DNA of 64,000 nucleotides. It comes from Pantoea sp. (GTDB taxonomy: Bacteria; Pseudomonadota; Gammaproteobacteria; Enterobacterales; Enterobacteriaceae). This document shows positions 42,429 to 51,542 of the stretch, piece by piece. The notes below the pieces were generated by a model. That model had not been told where the DNA came from and did no database searches. It saw only the letters and a program-made list of their open reading frames with translations. The stretch is from positions 372,001 through 436,000 of the forward strand of contig NZ_JAPWKD010000034.1 in NCBI RefSeq assembly GCF_028283705.1. Reading direction: 5' to 3'. The translations under genes were made by a program, and so were the position numbers. The first letter of the stretch is position 1. Each line of letters begins with the position of its first letter.

Positions 42429-44159
42429 GTGATCCATTCTGTTGAACTGCGTCGGCGTGAAATCCATGCCGACGATGCTTTACCTGCCGATTTGCCGCCG
42501 CTGCTGCGTCGGCTCTACCTGCAACGTGGTGTACGCGATGCCGCAGAACTGGAGCGCGGCGCGAAACATCTGCTGCCGTGGCAAACGTTAGGCGGCATTG
42601 AAGCCGCTGTGACCTTGCTGCATCAGATGCTGCGCGACGGTCGCCGCATTGTGGTGGTCGGCGATTTTGATGCCGACGGAGCGACCAGTACGGCGCTGAC
42701 GGTGCTGGCGCTGCGCAGCCTCGGTGGCAATATCGATTATCTGGTGCCAAACCGGTTCGAAGATGGTTACGGCCTGAGCCCGGAAGTGGTGGAGCAGGCA
42801 CGCGCACGCGGTGCCGAAATGATCCTCACGGTGGATAACGGTATCTCGTCCCATGCGGGCGTCGATACTGCGCATCAGCACGGTATCCCGGTGCTGGTCA
42901 CGGACCACCATCTGCCTGGCGAAACACTGCCTGCCGCCGAAGCCATTGTTAACCCCAATCTGAGCGACAGCGATTTCCCCTCGCGGGCGCTGGCCGGGGT
43001 CGGCGTCGCTTTTTACCTGATGCTGGCGTTGCGTGCCCATTTGCGTACGCAAAACTGGTTTAGCGATGGGCGCAGCGAACCCAATCTGGCGGAATGGCTT
43101 GATTTGGTGGCGCTCGGCACCGTGGCGGACGTGGTGCCACTCGATGCCAATAACCGTATCCTGGTATGGCAGGGCCTGAGCCGCATTCGCGCCGGGAAAT
43201 GCCGCGTGGGTATTCGTGCCTTGCTGGAAATCGCCAATCGTGATGCGCGTCAGCTGGTCGCCAGCGACCTTGGTTTCGCCATCGGCCCGCGCCTCAACGC
43301 TGCCGGGCGACTGGATGATATGTCGGTTGGGGTGGCGTTGCTGCTGACCGAGGACATCACCGAAGCACGTATGCTGGCGAACGAGCTGGATGCCCTCAAT
43401 CAGACACGTAAAGAGATTGAACAGGGCATGAAAAGCGAAGCGCTGGCGCTGTGTGATGCGCTGGAGCGGCAGAATACCGACTTACCGCTGGGGCTGGCGT
43501 TTTTCCATCCCGAATGGCATCAGGGGGTGGTAGGCATTCTCGCCTCCCGCCTGAAGGAGCGTTTTCACCGTCCGGTGATTGCGTTTGCTCCGGCAGGGGA
43601 TGGCACGCTGAAAGGCTCTGGCCGTTCGATTGCCGGTCTGCATCTGCGCGATGCGCTGGAACGCCTCGATACGTTATTCCCCGGCCTGATGATCAAGTTC
43701 GGCGGCCATGCGATGGCGGCGGGTTTGTCGCTGGAGGAAGCGCGTTTTGATGAGTTTCGCCAGCGTTTTGCTGCGCTAATCGATGAATGGCTGGCAGGCG
43801 AAGCATTGCAGGGGGTGATCTGGTCCGATGGCGAGTTGCGTGCGCAGGAGTTTTCGCTGCAAACCGCTGAGTTGCTGCGCGAAGCGGGTCCCTGGGGCCA
43901 GGCGTTCCCCGAGCCGGTATTTGACGGGCGCTTTAAAGTGCTGCAACAAAAACTGGTGGGCGAACGTCATCTGAAAGTGATGGTGGAGCCGGTCGGCGGC
44001 GGTCCGTTGCTGGATGGTATTGCGTTTAACGTCGATACTACCTTGTGGCCGGACAGTAGCGTGCGCCAGGTCGAACTGGCCTACAAGCTGGACATCAATG
44101 AGTATCGCGGCAACCGCTCGGTACAGCTGATTATCGACCATCTGTGGCCGCTGGCATAA
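42429..44159 (+). CDS. recJ: Single-strand-specific 5'-3' exonuclease RecJ
   Basis: The product (576 aa) degrades 5' single strands in RecF-pathway repair and mismatch repair. DHH-family motifs are clear: VVGDFDADGATS, VTDHHLPG and the DHHA1 motif KFGGHAMAAGLS. GTG 42429 lies 6 bp after dsbC. The length matches E. coli RecJ (577). Confidence 0.98.
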   Translation: MIHSVELRRREIHADDALPADLPPLLRRLYLQRGVRDAAELERGAKHLLPWQTLGGIEAAVTLLHQMLRDGRRIVVVGDFDADGATSTALTVLALRSLGGNIDYLVPNRFEDGYGLSPEVVEQARARGAEMILTVDNGISSHAGVDTAHQHGIPVLVTDHHLPGETLPAAEAIVNPNLSDSDFPSRALAGVGVAFYLMLALRAHLRTQNWFSDGRSEPNLAEWLDLVALGTVADVVPLDANNRILVWQGLSRIRAGKCRVGIRALLEIANRDARQLVASDLGFAIGPRLNAAGRLDDMSVGVALLLTEDITEARMLANELDALNQTRKEIEQGMKSEALALCDALERQNTDLPLGLAFFHPEWHQGVVGILASRLKERFHRPVIAFAPAGDGTLKGSGRSIAGLHLRDALERLDTLFPGLMIKFGGHAMAAGLSLEEARFDEFRQRFAALIDEWLAGEALQGVIWSDGELRAQEFSLQTAELLREAGPWGQAFPEPVFDGRFKVLQQKLVGERHLKVMVEPVGGGPLLDGIAFNVDTTLWPDSSVRQVELAYKLDINEYRGNRSVQLIIDHLWPLA

Positions 44160-44182
44160 GCGGCTACCAAAGCTATAAAATA

Positions 44183-44220
44183 AACGCGCTTTCGGTTAAA
44201 CTAGCGCGTTATTATTTTCT
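44183..44220 (+). terminator. Terminator-like hairpin between recJ and prfB
   Basis: AACGCGCT and AGCGCGTT pair around a 12-base loop, followed by ATTATTTTCT. It separates recJ from prfB-lysS. Confidence 0.65.
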
Positions 44221-44255
44221 CCTCTCACCGAATCGTCAAAAAAGACTGAAAAGCC

Positions 44256-45354
44256 ATGTTTGAAATCAACCCGGTCAAAAACCGTATTCAGGACCTCACC
44301 GAGCGCAGCGACGTTCTTAGGGGGTATCTTTGACTACGATGCCAAGAAAGAACGCCTCGAAGAAGTAAACGCCGAGCTGGAACAACCTGACGTCTGGAAC
44401 GAACCTGAGCGCGCACAGGCGCTGGGTAAAGAGCGTTCGTCGTTAGAAGCCATCGTCGATACCCTGGACCAGATGCATCAGGGTCTGGAGGACGTGCAGG
44501 GTCTGCTGGATCTGGCGGTTGAAGCCGACGACGAAGAGACCTTTAACGAAGCCGTTGCCGAGCTGGATGGACTGGAAGTCAAGCTGGGTGAACTGGAATT
44601 CCGTCGTATGTTCTCTGGCGAATATGACAGCGCCGATTGCTATATCGATTTGCAGGCCGGTTCCGGCGGCACCGAAGCGCAGGACTGGGCCAGCATGCTG
44701 ATGCGTATGTATCTGCGCTGGGCAGAAGCCAAAGGCTTCAAAACTGAAATTATTGAAGAGTCAGAGGGTGAAGTGGCCGGTCTGAAATCTGCCACCATTC
44801 GCGTCTCTGGCGACTATGCTTTCGGCTGGCTGCGTACGGAAACTGGCGTTCATCGCCTGGTACGTAAGAGTCCGTTTGACTCCGGCGGCCGTCGTCACAC
44901 CTCCTTCAGCTCGGCCTTTATCTACCCGGAAGTGGATGACGATATTGATATCGAAATCAACCCGGCAGATCTGCGTATTGACGTTTACCGTGCTTCGGGC
45001 GCGGGTGGTCAGCACGTTAACCGTACGGAATCCGCGGTACGTATTACCCATATTCCGACCGGCACCGTGACTCAATGTCAGAACGATCGTTCGCAGCATA
45101 AGAACAAAGATCAGGCGATGAAGCAGATGAAAGCGAAGCTGTACGAGCTTGAGATGCAGAAGAAAAATGCTGAGAAACAGGCGGCAGAAGATAACAAATC
45201 TGACATCGGCTGGGGCAGCCAGATCCGTTCGTACGTGCTGGACGATTCACGCATCAAAGATCTGCGTACTGGCGTCGAAACCCGTAACACCCAGGCGGTG
45301 CTGGACGGCGACCTCGATCGTTTTATTGAAGCAAGTTTAAAAGCAGGGCTATAA
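44256..45354 (+). CDS. prfB: Peptide chain release factor 2 (programmed +1 frameshift)
   Basis: RF2 (365 aa after frameshifting) recognises UGA and UAA. Translation starts at ATG 44256 (MFEINPVKNRIQDLTERSDV), reaches CTT at 44328-44330, and meets an in-frame TGA at 44331-44333. A +1 shift continues with GAC 44332 (DYDAKKERLEEV). The coding sequence is therefore 44256-44330 joined to 44332-45354. The codon-recognition tripeptide SPF (RKSPFDSGG) and the catalytic GGQ (GAGGQHVNRTES) are intact. It lies 9 bp before lysS, as in E. coli. Confidence 0.98.
44319..44334 (+). promoter_or_regulatory. prfB autoregulatory frameshift site
   Basis: The sequence AGGGGGTATCTTTGAC combines a Shine-Dalgarno-like AGGGGG three bases before the CTT codon with the slippery CTT-TGA-C. 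Low RF2 slows termination at TGA and favours the shift, so RF2 controls its own synthesis. Confidence 0.97.
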
Positions 45355-45363
45355 GGAACCGAC

Positions 45364-46884
45364 ATGTCTGAACAACAACCGCAGAGCGCTGACGCCGCAC
45401 TTGAGTTAAATAACGAACTGAAAACGCGTCGCGAAAAACTCAGCGCGCTGCGTGAAACCGGCGTGGCGTTTCCTAACGATTTCCGCCGTGACACCACCTC
45501 CGATAAGCTGCACGCCAGCTATGATGAGAAAAGCAACGAAGAGTTGGAAGATCTCGGCATTGAGGTGAGCGTGGCTGGTCGTATGATGACTCGCCGTATT
45601 ATGGGCAAAGCCTCGTTTGTCACCCTGCAGGACGTCGGTGGCCGCATCCAGCTGTATGTGGCGCGTGATGACCTGGCAGAAGGCATCTACAACGAACAGT
45701 TCAAGAAGTGGGATCTCGGCGATATCCTTGGCGCCCGCGGTAAGCTGTTCAAAACCAAAACGGGTGAACTGTCGATCCATTGCTCTGAGCTGCGCCTGCT
45801 GACCAAAGCGCTGCGTCCGCTGCCGGACAAATTCCACGGCCTGGCCGATCAGGAAACCCGTTATCGTCAGCGTTACCTCGACCTGATCGCCAACGACGAA
45901 TCACGTCACACCTTCCAGGTTCGCTCCAAAATCATGGCCGGTATCCGCCAGTTCATGGTTGGTCGCGACTTTATGGAAGTGGAAACCCCAATGATGCAGG
46001 TGATTCCGGGTGGTGCTTCGGCGCGTCCGTTTATTACCCATCACAATGCGTTGGACATCGATATGTACCTGCGTATTGCGCCGGAACTGTATCTGAAGCG
46101 TCTGGTGGTCGGTGGTTTTGACCGCGTATTCGAGATTAACCGTAACTTCCGTAACGAAGGGATTTCGCCACGTCATAACCCAGAGTTCACCATGATGGAA
46201 CTCTACATGGCGTATGCGGATTACAAAGATCTGATCGAGCTGACCGAAAGCCTGTTCCGCACCCTGGCGCAGGACGTGCTCGGCACCACGGAAGTGCCGT
46301 ACGGTGAACACAGCTTCGATTTCGGTAAGCCGTTCGAAAAACTCACCATGCGTGAAGCGATCAAAAAATACCGTCCGGAAACCGATCTGGCCGATCTGGA
46401 TAACTTCGACAAAGCCGTGGCGATTGCTCACTCTCTGCACATCAAAGTGGAGAAAAGCTGGGGTCTGGGCCGTGTTGTGACCGAGATCTTCGAAGAAACC
46501 GCTGAAGCACATCTGATCCAGCCGACCTTCATCACCGAATATCCGGCTGAGGTGTCACCGCTGGCGCGTCGTAATGACGAGAACCCGGAAATCACTGACC
46601 GCTTTGAATTCTTCATCGGCGGCCGTGAAATCGGTAACGGCTTCTCCGAGCTGAACGATGCAGAAGACCAGGCGGAGCGTTTCCTGCAACAGGTGAATGC
46701 CAAAGATGCAGGCGATGACGAAGCGATGTTCTACGACGAAGATTATGTTACTGCGCTGGAACACGGCCTGCCGCCGACTGCGGGCCTGGGTATCGGTATC
46801 GACCGTATGGTGATGTTGTTTACCAACAGCCACACCATCCGCGACGTGATCCTGTTCCCGGCGCTGCGCCCGTCAGGCAAATAA
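45364..46884 (+). CDS. lysS: Lysyl-tRNA synthetase (class II)
   Basis: The product (506 aa) charges tRNA-Lys. It has an N-terminal OB-fold anticodon domain (VAGRMMTRRIMGKASFVTL) and the class II motifs 2 (FRNEGISPRHNPEFTM) and 3 (GLGIGIDRMVML). It is co-transcribed with prfB. The terminator follows 22 bp after the stop. Confidence 0.98.
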   Translation: MSEQQPQSADAALELNNELKTRREKLSALRETGVAFPNDFRRDTTSDKLHASYDEKSNEELEDLGIEVSVAGRMMTRRIMGKASFVTLQDVGGRIQLYVARDDLAEGIYNEQFKKWDLGDILGARGKLFKTKTGELSIHCSELRLLTKALRPLPDKFHGLADQETRYRQRYLDLIANDESRHTFQVRSKIMAGIRQFMVGRDFMEVETPMMQVIPGGASARPFITHHNALDIDMYLRIAPELYLKRLVVGGFDRVFEINRNFRNEGISPRHNPEFTMMELYMAYADYKDLIELTESLFRTLAQDVLGTTEVPYGEHSFDFGKPFEKLTMREAIKKYRPETDLADLDNFDKAVAIAHSLHIKVEKSWGLGRVVTEIFEETAEAHLIQPTFITEYPAEVSPLARRNDENPEITDRFEFFIGGREIGNGFSELNDAEDQAERFLQQVNAKDAGDDEAMFYDEDYVTALEHGLPPTAGLGIGIDRMVMLFTNSHTIRDVILFPALRPSGK

Positions 46885-46906
46885 TCGCATTGCCATACCA
46901 AAAAAT

Positions 46907-46933
46907 GGTCGCCTTCAGGGCGACCTTTTTTTT
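46907..46933 (+). terminator. prfB-lysS terminator
   Basis: GGTCGCC and GGCGACC pair around TTCAG, followed by eight T. Confidence 0.92.
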
Positions 46934-47003
46934 GCCATAAAAATCCTGATGACAACCCGGCACGCTCTGTGCAGGATGGTTTTTTTATTTGCAGGGAATC
47001 ACC

Positions 47004-47855
47004 ATGAGTGCAAAAGCGGCATCGTTAGAAGGCCGGATTCGTCAGCACTGGGATCAACTCTCCAGCCACGAACAGCGGCTGGCTGATGTATTGCTGGCTG
47101 CACCCGGTCAGCTCGCCATGAACACGGCGACAGAACTGGCCCACAGCGCCGGGGTCTCCAAAGCCACCACGACGCGTTTCTTCCGTCATCTCGGTTATGA
47201 AAGCTACGAAGCGGCACGCCGTCAGGCGCGTGACATGCAAAGCAGCGGATCACCGCTTTATTTGCAGGTTGTCCCCAGCGCCTCACCGCTCGACAGCATC
47301 ATGCAGCAGCATCTGGAAAAAGAGATCGCCAATCTGGTCAACAGCTACCGTACGCTGGAAAGCGCTCAGCTGCACGAGGCGGTTGCTGCTATCGCCCGCG
47401 CGCGGCGCGTGGTGGTGATGGGCTGGCGTCATAGCCAGACTATCGCGCAGCTGATTTATCGGGACCTGATTCATGTCCATCCCGATGTGCGTTTGCTGCC
47501 ACGTCCCGGCGATTCGCTGGCGGAACATCTCGCCTCGCTGGGTGAGCAGGATGTGGCGATCTGTGTCGGCCTGCGCCGCCGTATGCCGGTACTCGACGCA
47601 GCGATGAATGCGCTGGCGGAGCGGCAGGTACCGATGTTGTATCTGGCCGATGTGTTGTCCGGCAAACCGGCGCGCCACGCCCAATGGGTGGTACGCTGCC
47701 ACACCGACAGCAGCCTGATTTTCGACAGCACCGCCGCACTGTCCGGCATCTGCAATCTGTTGTGTTCACTGGTGGCACGCCAGATGGGCAAAGCCAGCAA
47801 TGATTACCTCGCGCAGGTTGAAGCGCTGCACCAATCCCTCGACGAGCTCGAATAA
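47004..47855 (+). CDS. RpiR-family transcriptional regulator (HTH + SIS)
   Basis: The product (283 aa) has an N-terminal RpiR helix-turn-helix (MNTATELAHSAGVSKATTTRFFRHLGY, residues ~35-62, shown in part as TATELAHSAGVSKATTTRFF) and a SIS domain (about 115-245, with VVVMGWRHSQTIAQLIY and DVAICVGLRRRMP) that usually binds a phosphosugar. ATG 47004 follows CAGGGA; the TTG at 46989 is not needed. A terminator separates it from the transport/DUF1989 operon. Control of that operon is likely from position only. SIS residues differ from the usual SxSG pattern, so the ligand may not be a sugar phosphate. Confidence 0.88.
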   Translation: MSAKAASLEGRIRQHWDQLSSHEQRLADVLLAAPGQLAMNTATELAHSAGVSKATTTRFFRHLGYESYEAARRQARDMQSSGSPLYLQVVPSASPLDSIMQQHLEKEIANLVNSYRTLESAQLHEAVAAIARARRVVVMGWRHSQTIAQLIYRDLIHVHPDVRLLPRPGDSLAEHLASLGEQDVAICVGLRRRMPVLDAAMNALAERQVPMLYLADVLSGKPARHAQWVVRCHTDSSLIFDSTAALSGICNLLCSLVARQMGKASNDYLAQVEALHQSLDELE

Positions 47856-47864
47856 CGCCCCACG

Positions 47865-47888
47865 CTGGCGCATTCTGCGCCAGTTTTT
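47865..47888 (+). terminator. Terminator after the RpiR-family gene
   Basis: CTGGCGCA and TGCGCCAG pair around TTC, followed by five T. Confidence 0.92.
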
Positions 47889-47904
47889 GCCCTGAAATGG
47901 TGCA
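47888..47904 (+). promoter_or_regulatory. NtrC-like enhancer site
   Basis: TGCCCTGAAATGGTGCA matches the known glnA NtrC sites (TGCACTAAAATGGTGCA) at 15 of 17 positions, with a perfect TGGTGCA right half. It lies about 160 bp upstream of the sigma-54 promoter, a normal enhancer distance. A right half-site (TGGTGC) also occurs at 48025-48030. Confidence 0.65.
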
Positions 47905-48049
47905 TCCGGTGTTGCCCGGTTCCCTGCTGTTTCATTAGCAATGAAATCATAGAAACTTAAAATAAAAATAAAGAAACAATCGTTTCTCAATGATTGTACA
48001 GGGAAAAGTGATCACTCTGCCCCCTGGTGCGATCGGTGCGTGAAAAATC

Positions 48050-48065
48050 TGGCACAAAATATGCT
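48050..48065 (+). promoter_or_regulatory. Sigma-54 (RpoN) promoter of the transport/DUF1989 operon
   Basis: TGGCACAAAATATGCT has the -24 TGGCAC and -12 TGC elements at the required distance (GG to GC 12 apart). Transcription would start near 48076, giving a leader of about 32 nt before the binding-protein gene. Together with the NtrC-like site, this suggests induction under nitrogen limitation. Confidence 0.75.
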
Positions 48066-48107
48066 CAGTAGAAAAAGACATTTCACCAACACCAGGGAAA
48101 CACCATA

Positions 48108-48944
48108 ATGAAAAAAACAGCAATGCTGATTGCCGCACTTTTGTCTGTTGGTACGCTGGCGCAGGCGCAAGCCGACACGCTGGCCGACATCAAAAGCAGC
48201 GGCAAAATCACCGTCGGTATCGACCCGACATTTCCTCCGTATGAATACACCGACGACAGTGGTGCGATCACCGGCTACAGCGTGGCGATCATGCAGTCTT
48301 TCGCCAAAGACCTCGGTGTGAAACTTGAGTTTCAGAAAACCGCGTTCAGCGGCATTTTGCCGGGCCTGATTTCCGGCTCGTTTAACGCTGAAGGTTCCTC
48401 CCTGAACGTCACCGCCGAGCGCGCGAAGAAAGTGCTGTTCACCGTGCCATACAGCAAAACCGTTAACGGTGTACTGGTGCGCGAAGATGAAGCCAAAACC
48501 TTCAGTGGCAAAACTCTCAGCCCGGAAAGCCTGTCTGGTCTGCGCGGTGCGGTGAAAACCGCCAGCGTGCCGGAGCAGTTGCTGAAAGGGTTTAACGAAG
48601 AGCTGAAAAAAGCCGGTAAAAAACCGATCACCATCATCAGCGTCGATTCTCTTGATCAAACAGTCAGCACCCTGATGACCAAACGCGCCGATTTCGTTTA
48701 CGACGATATCTCGGTGCTGGCACCGGTGGTGAAGAAGTATCCGAGCAAAGTGGCGCAGGTGGGCGAGGTCGGTCCGTCACAGTGGATGGGTTGGGCAACA
48801 CGTAAAGAAGACGGCAGCCTGAACAAAGCCCTGAGCGACCATATTCTGGCGATGCAGAAAGATGGCGAGCTGACCAAACTTCAGCAGCAGTATCTCGGCA
48901 CCACTTTTACCGTGCCGGCCAGCGATTTCATTCCCCAGGAGTAA
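48108..48944 (+). CDS. Amino-acid-type ABC transporter substrate-binding protein
   Basis: The product (278 aa) has a signal peptide (MKKTAMLIAALLSVGTLAQA, cleaved before or after QADTL) and the periplasmic binding fold of family 3: GKITVGIDPTFPPYEYTDDS, MTKRADFVYDDISVLAPVV. The substrate is not readable from sequence. It is the first gene of a six-gene run with tight spacing (2 bp to the next gene). The neighbours, DUF1989 proteins, suggest a small nitrogen compound such as a guanidino- or urea-like molecule or a derivative; this is inference. Confidence 0.93.
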   Translation: MKKTAMLIAALLSVGTLAQAQADTLADIKSSGKITVGIDPTFPPYEYTDDSGAITGYSVAIMQSFAKDLGVKLEFQKTAFSGILPGLISGSFNAEGSSLNVTAERAKKVLFTVPYSKTVNGVLVREDEAKTFSGKTLSPESLSGLRGAVKTASVPEQLLKGFNEELKKAGKKPITIISVDSLDQTVSTLMTKRADFVYDDISVLAPVVKKYPSKVAQVGEVGPSQWMGWATRKEDGSLNKALSDHILAMQKDGELTKLQQQYLGTTFTVPASDFIPQE

Positions 48945-48946
48945 GT

Positions 48947-49579
48947 ATGTGTCAGTCAACCCTGACGGTCCCGGCAGGCTTTGGTAAAACCTTCCGTGTG
49001 CGCAAAGGTCAGTTTATTACCGTCATTGATAGTGAAGGGCAGCAGGCCGCGGATTTTGTCGCGGTCAATGCCGACGACCTGAACGAAAAGCTGTCGCCAG
49101 TGCATACCCGCCAGCATCTGCGTTCGCTGTTCTTTAAACCTGGCGATGCGCTGTGGTCGAGTGAAAACCGCCCGCTGCTGCGCATTGTCGCGGACACCAT
49201 CGGTATCCACGATGCGAATGTCCCTGCCTGTGACCGTACGCGTTTCAGCGTTGATTTCGGCGTTGAGGGGCATCGCAACTGCGTTGATAACCTGCTGGAA
49301 GGGATGAAAGCCTTTGGCGTGACGTACTTCACTCTGCCGGAACCGTTCAATCTGTTCCAGAACGGCCCGGTCACCGCCGATGGGCGGATGGAAGTCACCG
49401 ATCCCCACAGCAAGGCGGGCGACAGCATCACCTTTGAAGCGCTGTGCGACCTGATTTGCTCGGTATCGTCCTGCCCGCAGGACATCATTCCGGGTAACGG
49501 CTTGCAGGTGACACCTATCGATATTCGCGTCAGCGATCACTACCACACCGGGGAGATACCGCATGTTGCTGATGCGTGA
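48947..49579 (+). CDS. DUF1989 / urea carboxylase-associated family protein, copy 1
   Basis: The product (210 aa) belongs to the DUF1989 family, members of which (UAAP1/UAAP2) accompany urea/guanidine carboxylase and have been reported to form carboxyguanidine deiminase. Conserved features are ADTIGIHDANVPACDRTRF, GHRNCVDNLLEGM and SVSSCPQDIIPGNG; the two Cys and the His are likely metal ligands. It shares these with copy 3 at 51.5 kb. No carboxylase or allophanate hydrolase gene is in the window, so the reaction here is unknown. The stop overlaps copy 2 by 17 bp. Confidence 0.88.
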   Translation: MCQSTLTVPAGFGKTFRVRKGQFITVIDSEGQQAADFVAVNADDLNEKLSPVHTRQHLRSLFFKPGDALWSSENRPLLRIVADTIGIHDANVPACDRTRFSVDFGVEGHRNCVDNLLEGMKAFGVTYFTLPEPFNLFQNGPVTADGRMEVTDPHSKAGDSITFEALCDLICSVSSCPQDIIPGNGLQVTPIDIRVSDHYHTGEIPHVADA

Positions 49580-50210
49580 GAGTTATGAAGAGAGCGCGGA
49601 GCGCACCCTGGCGGCACCGGTTGAGGTGGCTGCGGGGAGTGTGGCATCGATTCGCGTGCTGCGTGGTCAGTTGCTGCGTATCACCGCGCTGGGGGAGGGG
49701 GCGGTAGCCTCGCTGTTTGGTTTTAGTTTGCAGGATCCGGCGGTATGGCTGTCGGTGCACCATACTCGTGTCTTCAGCAACAGTTATCTGCTCGGCTCCG
49801 GTATGCGCCTGGTCAACAACCGTCGCCGTCCGATGATGGTGCTGGGTAAAGACAGCGTCAAACGTCATGACTTGCTGCTGCCGGGTTCCACCACGGCGTT
49901 TCTGGCGCAACGTGGCTACGGTGGTGAGGGCTGCATTGAAGGTATAAGCCGCGAGCTGGCGCGTCTGGGTATGACGGTGCCGAAGCTGCCGGATCCGATC
50001 AATCTGTTTATGCACGTCAAACTGACGCGTGACGGCGACATCCTGCCAGAAACCAACCTGACTCAGGCTGGCGACAGCATTACCTGTCGTGTGGTGATGG
50101 ATACGCGCTTTATCGTCTCTGCCTGCAACACCGGTATTGAGGGCAACGACAAGCCCGCACCGTTGCGACTGGCGGTGGCGGAAAACCTGACGGACTTTAA
50201 CGCGGAGTAA
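49563..50210 (+). CDS. DUF1989 family protein, divergent copy 2
   Basis: The product (215 aa) aligns with copies 1 and 3 in outline: VAAGSVASIRVLRGQLLRI, SNSYLLGSGMRLVNNRRRPMM (in part), GYGGEGCIEGISRELARLGM, and a FIVSACNTGI segment. The HRNC motif of its paralogues is replaced by GEGC and the CPQDI motif by CNTGI, while both Cys are kept. It may therefore be a partner subunit rather than an independent enzyme, as expected if two DUF1989 proteins form a hetero-oligomer. ATG 49563 follows GGGGAGA. Confidence 0.8.
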   Translation: MLLMRESYEESAERTLAAPVEVAAGSVASIRVLRGQLLRITALGEGAVASLFGFSLQDPAVWLSVHHTRVFSNSYLLGSGMRLVNNRRRPMMVLGKDSVKRHDLLLPGSTTAFLAQRGYGGEGCIEGISRELARLGMTVPKLPDPINLFMHVKLTRDGDILPETNLTQAGDSITCRVVMDTRFIVSACNTGIEGNDKPAPLRLAVAENLTDFNAE

Positions 50211-50213
50211 GCG

Positions 50214-50864
50214 ATGGGGCTGGATCAACAGGTAGTGGCCGCGCTGCCGGAACTGGGGCACGGTCTGCTGATGACGCTGGTACTGACGGTGCTGGCATCA
50301 TTGGTGAGCGTAGTGATGGGGCAGCTTGGCTGCTTCCTGCAACTGCGCCGGGCCTGGATCTGGCGCGCCATTGGCCGCCTCTACGTTAGCCTGATGCGCG
50401 GCACCCCAGCCATTGTTCAGCTTTTTGTGGTGTTCTTTACCTTGCCGCGTCTGGGGCTGGGTGGTCAGCCGATGCTTGCAGCTGTGGTGGCGATTGGTCT
50501 GAACAGTGGGGCTTACGTGGCGGAAATTCTGCGCGTCAACCGTAGCCTGGTGACGCGCGGGCAACTGGAAGCCGCCCGGACGCTGGGGTTAAGCCGCGCG
50601 CTCACCTGGTGGTATGTCATCAATCCTCAGGTAATGCGTGCCAGCCTGCCGATGCTGGTGAATGAGTTCACCATTTTGCTGAAAACCACCCCGCTGGCCT
50701 CAGTGGTGGCGCTGACAGAACTGACCTACGCCGGTCAGATTGTTATCGCCCGCACCTATGACGCCACTCAGGTGCTGCTGCTGGTAGCGGCCGGTTATCT
50801 GCTGATTGCGCTGCCGTTAATCGGTGCGGCACGACATGTGGAAGCAAAACGGAGACTGGCATAG
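50214..50864 (+). CDS. Polar amino acid-type ABC transporter permease 1
   Basis: The product (216 aa) has about five membrane helices and the HisMQ-type EAA loop GQLEAARTLGLSRALTWWYV, which contacts the ATPase. The sequence SLMRGTPAIVQLFVVFF is typical of the family. It begins 4 bp after DUF1989 copy 2 and is coupled to permease 2 through TAGTG. The ATPase that should bind its EAA loop is not in the cluster. Confidence 0.93.
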   Translation: MGLDQQVVAALPELGHGLLMTLVLTVLASLVSVVMGQLGCFLQLRRAWIWRAIGRLYVSLMRGTPAIVQLFVVFFTLPRLGLGGQPMLAAVVAIGLNSGAYVAEILRVNRSLVTRGQLEAARTLGLSRALTWWYVINPQVMRASLPMLVNEFTILLKTTPLASVVALTELTYAGQIVIARTYDATQVLLLVAAGYLLIALPLIGAARHVEAKRRLA

Positions 50865-51529
50865 TGGATTGGCAGGCAATTATTACCTCGCTGCCATCGT
50901 TAGGGGATGGCCTGGTGGCAACCCTGCAATTGTGTGCGGTGGCGGCGCTGTGTTCACTGCTGTGGGGGGCGTTGATGGCAACCATGCTGATGCGAGCCTC
51001 ACCGTTCTGGCAGCGATTGCTCAATATTTACAGCGGGTTAACCCTGGCACTGCCGTTGCTGGTGGTGATTTATCTGCTCTATTTTGTGTTGCCGGAGTAC
51101 GACATCACCCTGTCTTCGCCGGTGGTCGGCGTGCTGGCGCTGACGCTCTATTACGCACCTTACATTGCGCAGGTGATCCGTGCGGCGATTGCCGCGCTGC
51201 CGAAGGGGCAGTGGGAGGCGTGTCGGGTGCTGGGGCTGAGCCGCAGCGAGCAACTGCGCGATGTGGTGTTGCCGCAGACACTGCCGCAAATGCTGTCACC
51301 GCTGGTCGGGTTAACCATTGGTTTGATTAAAGACTCTGCGCTGCTGTCGGTGGTTTCGGTGCAGGAGTTTATGTACGCCGCCAAACAGGCAATTTCTGAT
51401 ACTTACGCGCCGCTGGAGATCTACCTGACAGTAGCGCTCTGCTACTGGCTGCTGAACAGCCTGATCGACTGGCTGGCGCGCTGTCTTGAATCCCGCATGA
51501 CGCGCTATCGTCGCGGCATGCAGCATTAA
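50864..51529 (+). CDS. Polar amino acid-type ABC transporter permease 2
   Basis: The product (221 aa, GTG start in TAGTG) is a second HisMQ-type permease with the EAA loop GQWEACRVLGLSRSEQLRDV and the C-terminal LIKDSALLSVVSVQEFMYAA. It would pair with permease 1 in a heterodimer. No ATP-binding gene lies within the run or directly next to it. Confidence 0.93.
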   Translation: MDWQAIITSLPSLGDGLVATLQLCAVAALCSLLWGALMATMLMRASPFWQRLLNIYSGLTLALPLLVVIYLLYFVLPEYDITLSSPVVGVLALTLYYAPYIAQVIRAAIAALPKGQWEACRVLGLSRSEQLRDVVLPQTLPQMLSPLVGLTIGLIKDSALLSVVSVQEFMYAAKQAISDTYAPLEIYLTVALCYWLLNSLIDWLARCLESRMTRYRRGMQH

Positions 51530-51542
51530 TCTGGAGAACAAC

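Noticed and set aside
47889..48107. Guanidine (ykkC-type) riboswitch before the DUF1989 operon
   Set aside because: The expected conserved ACGR-type motifs and stems are absent, and the sigma-54 start site leaves a leader of only about 32 nt.
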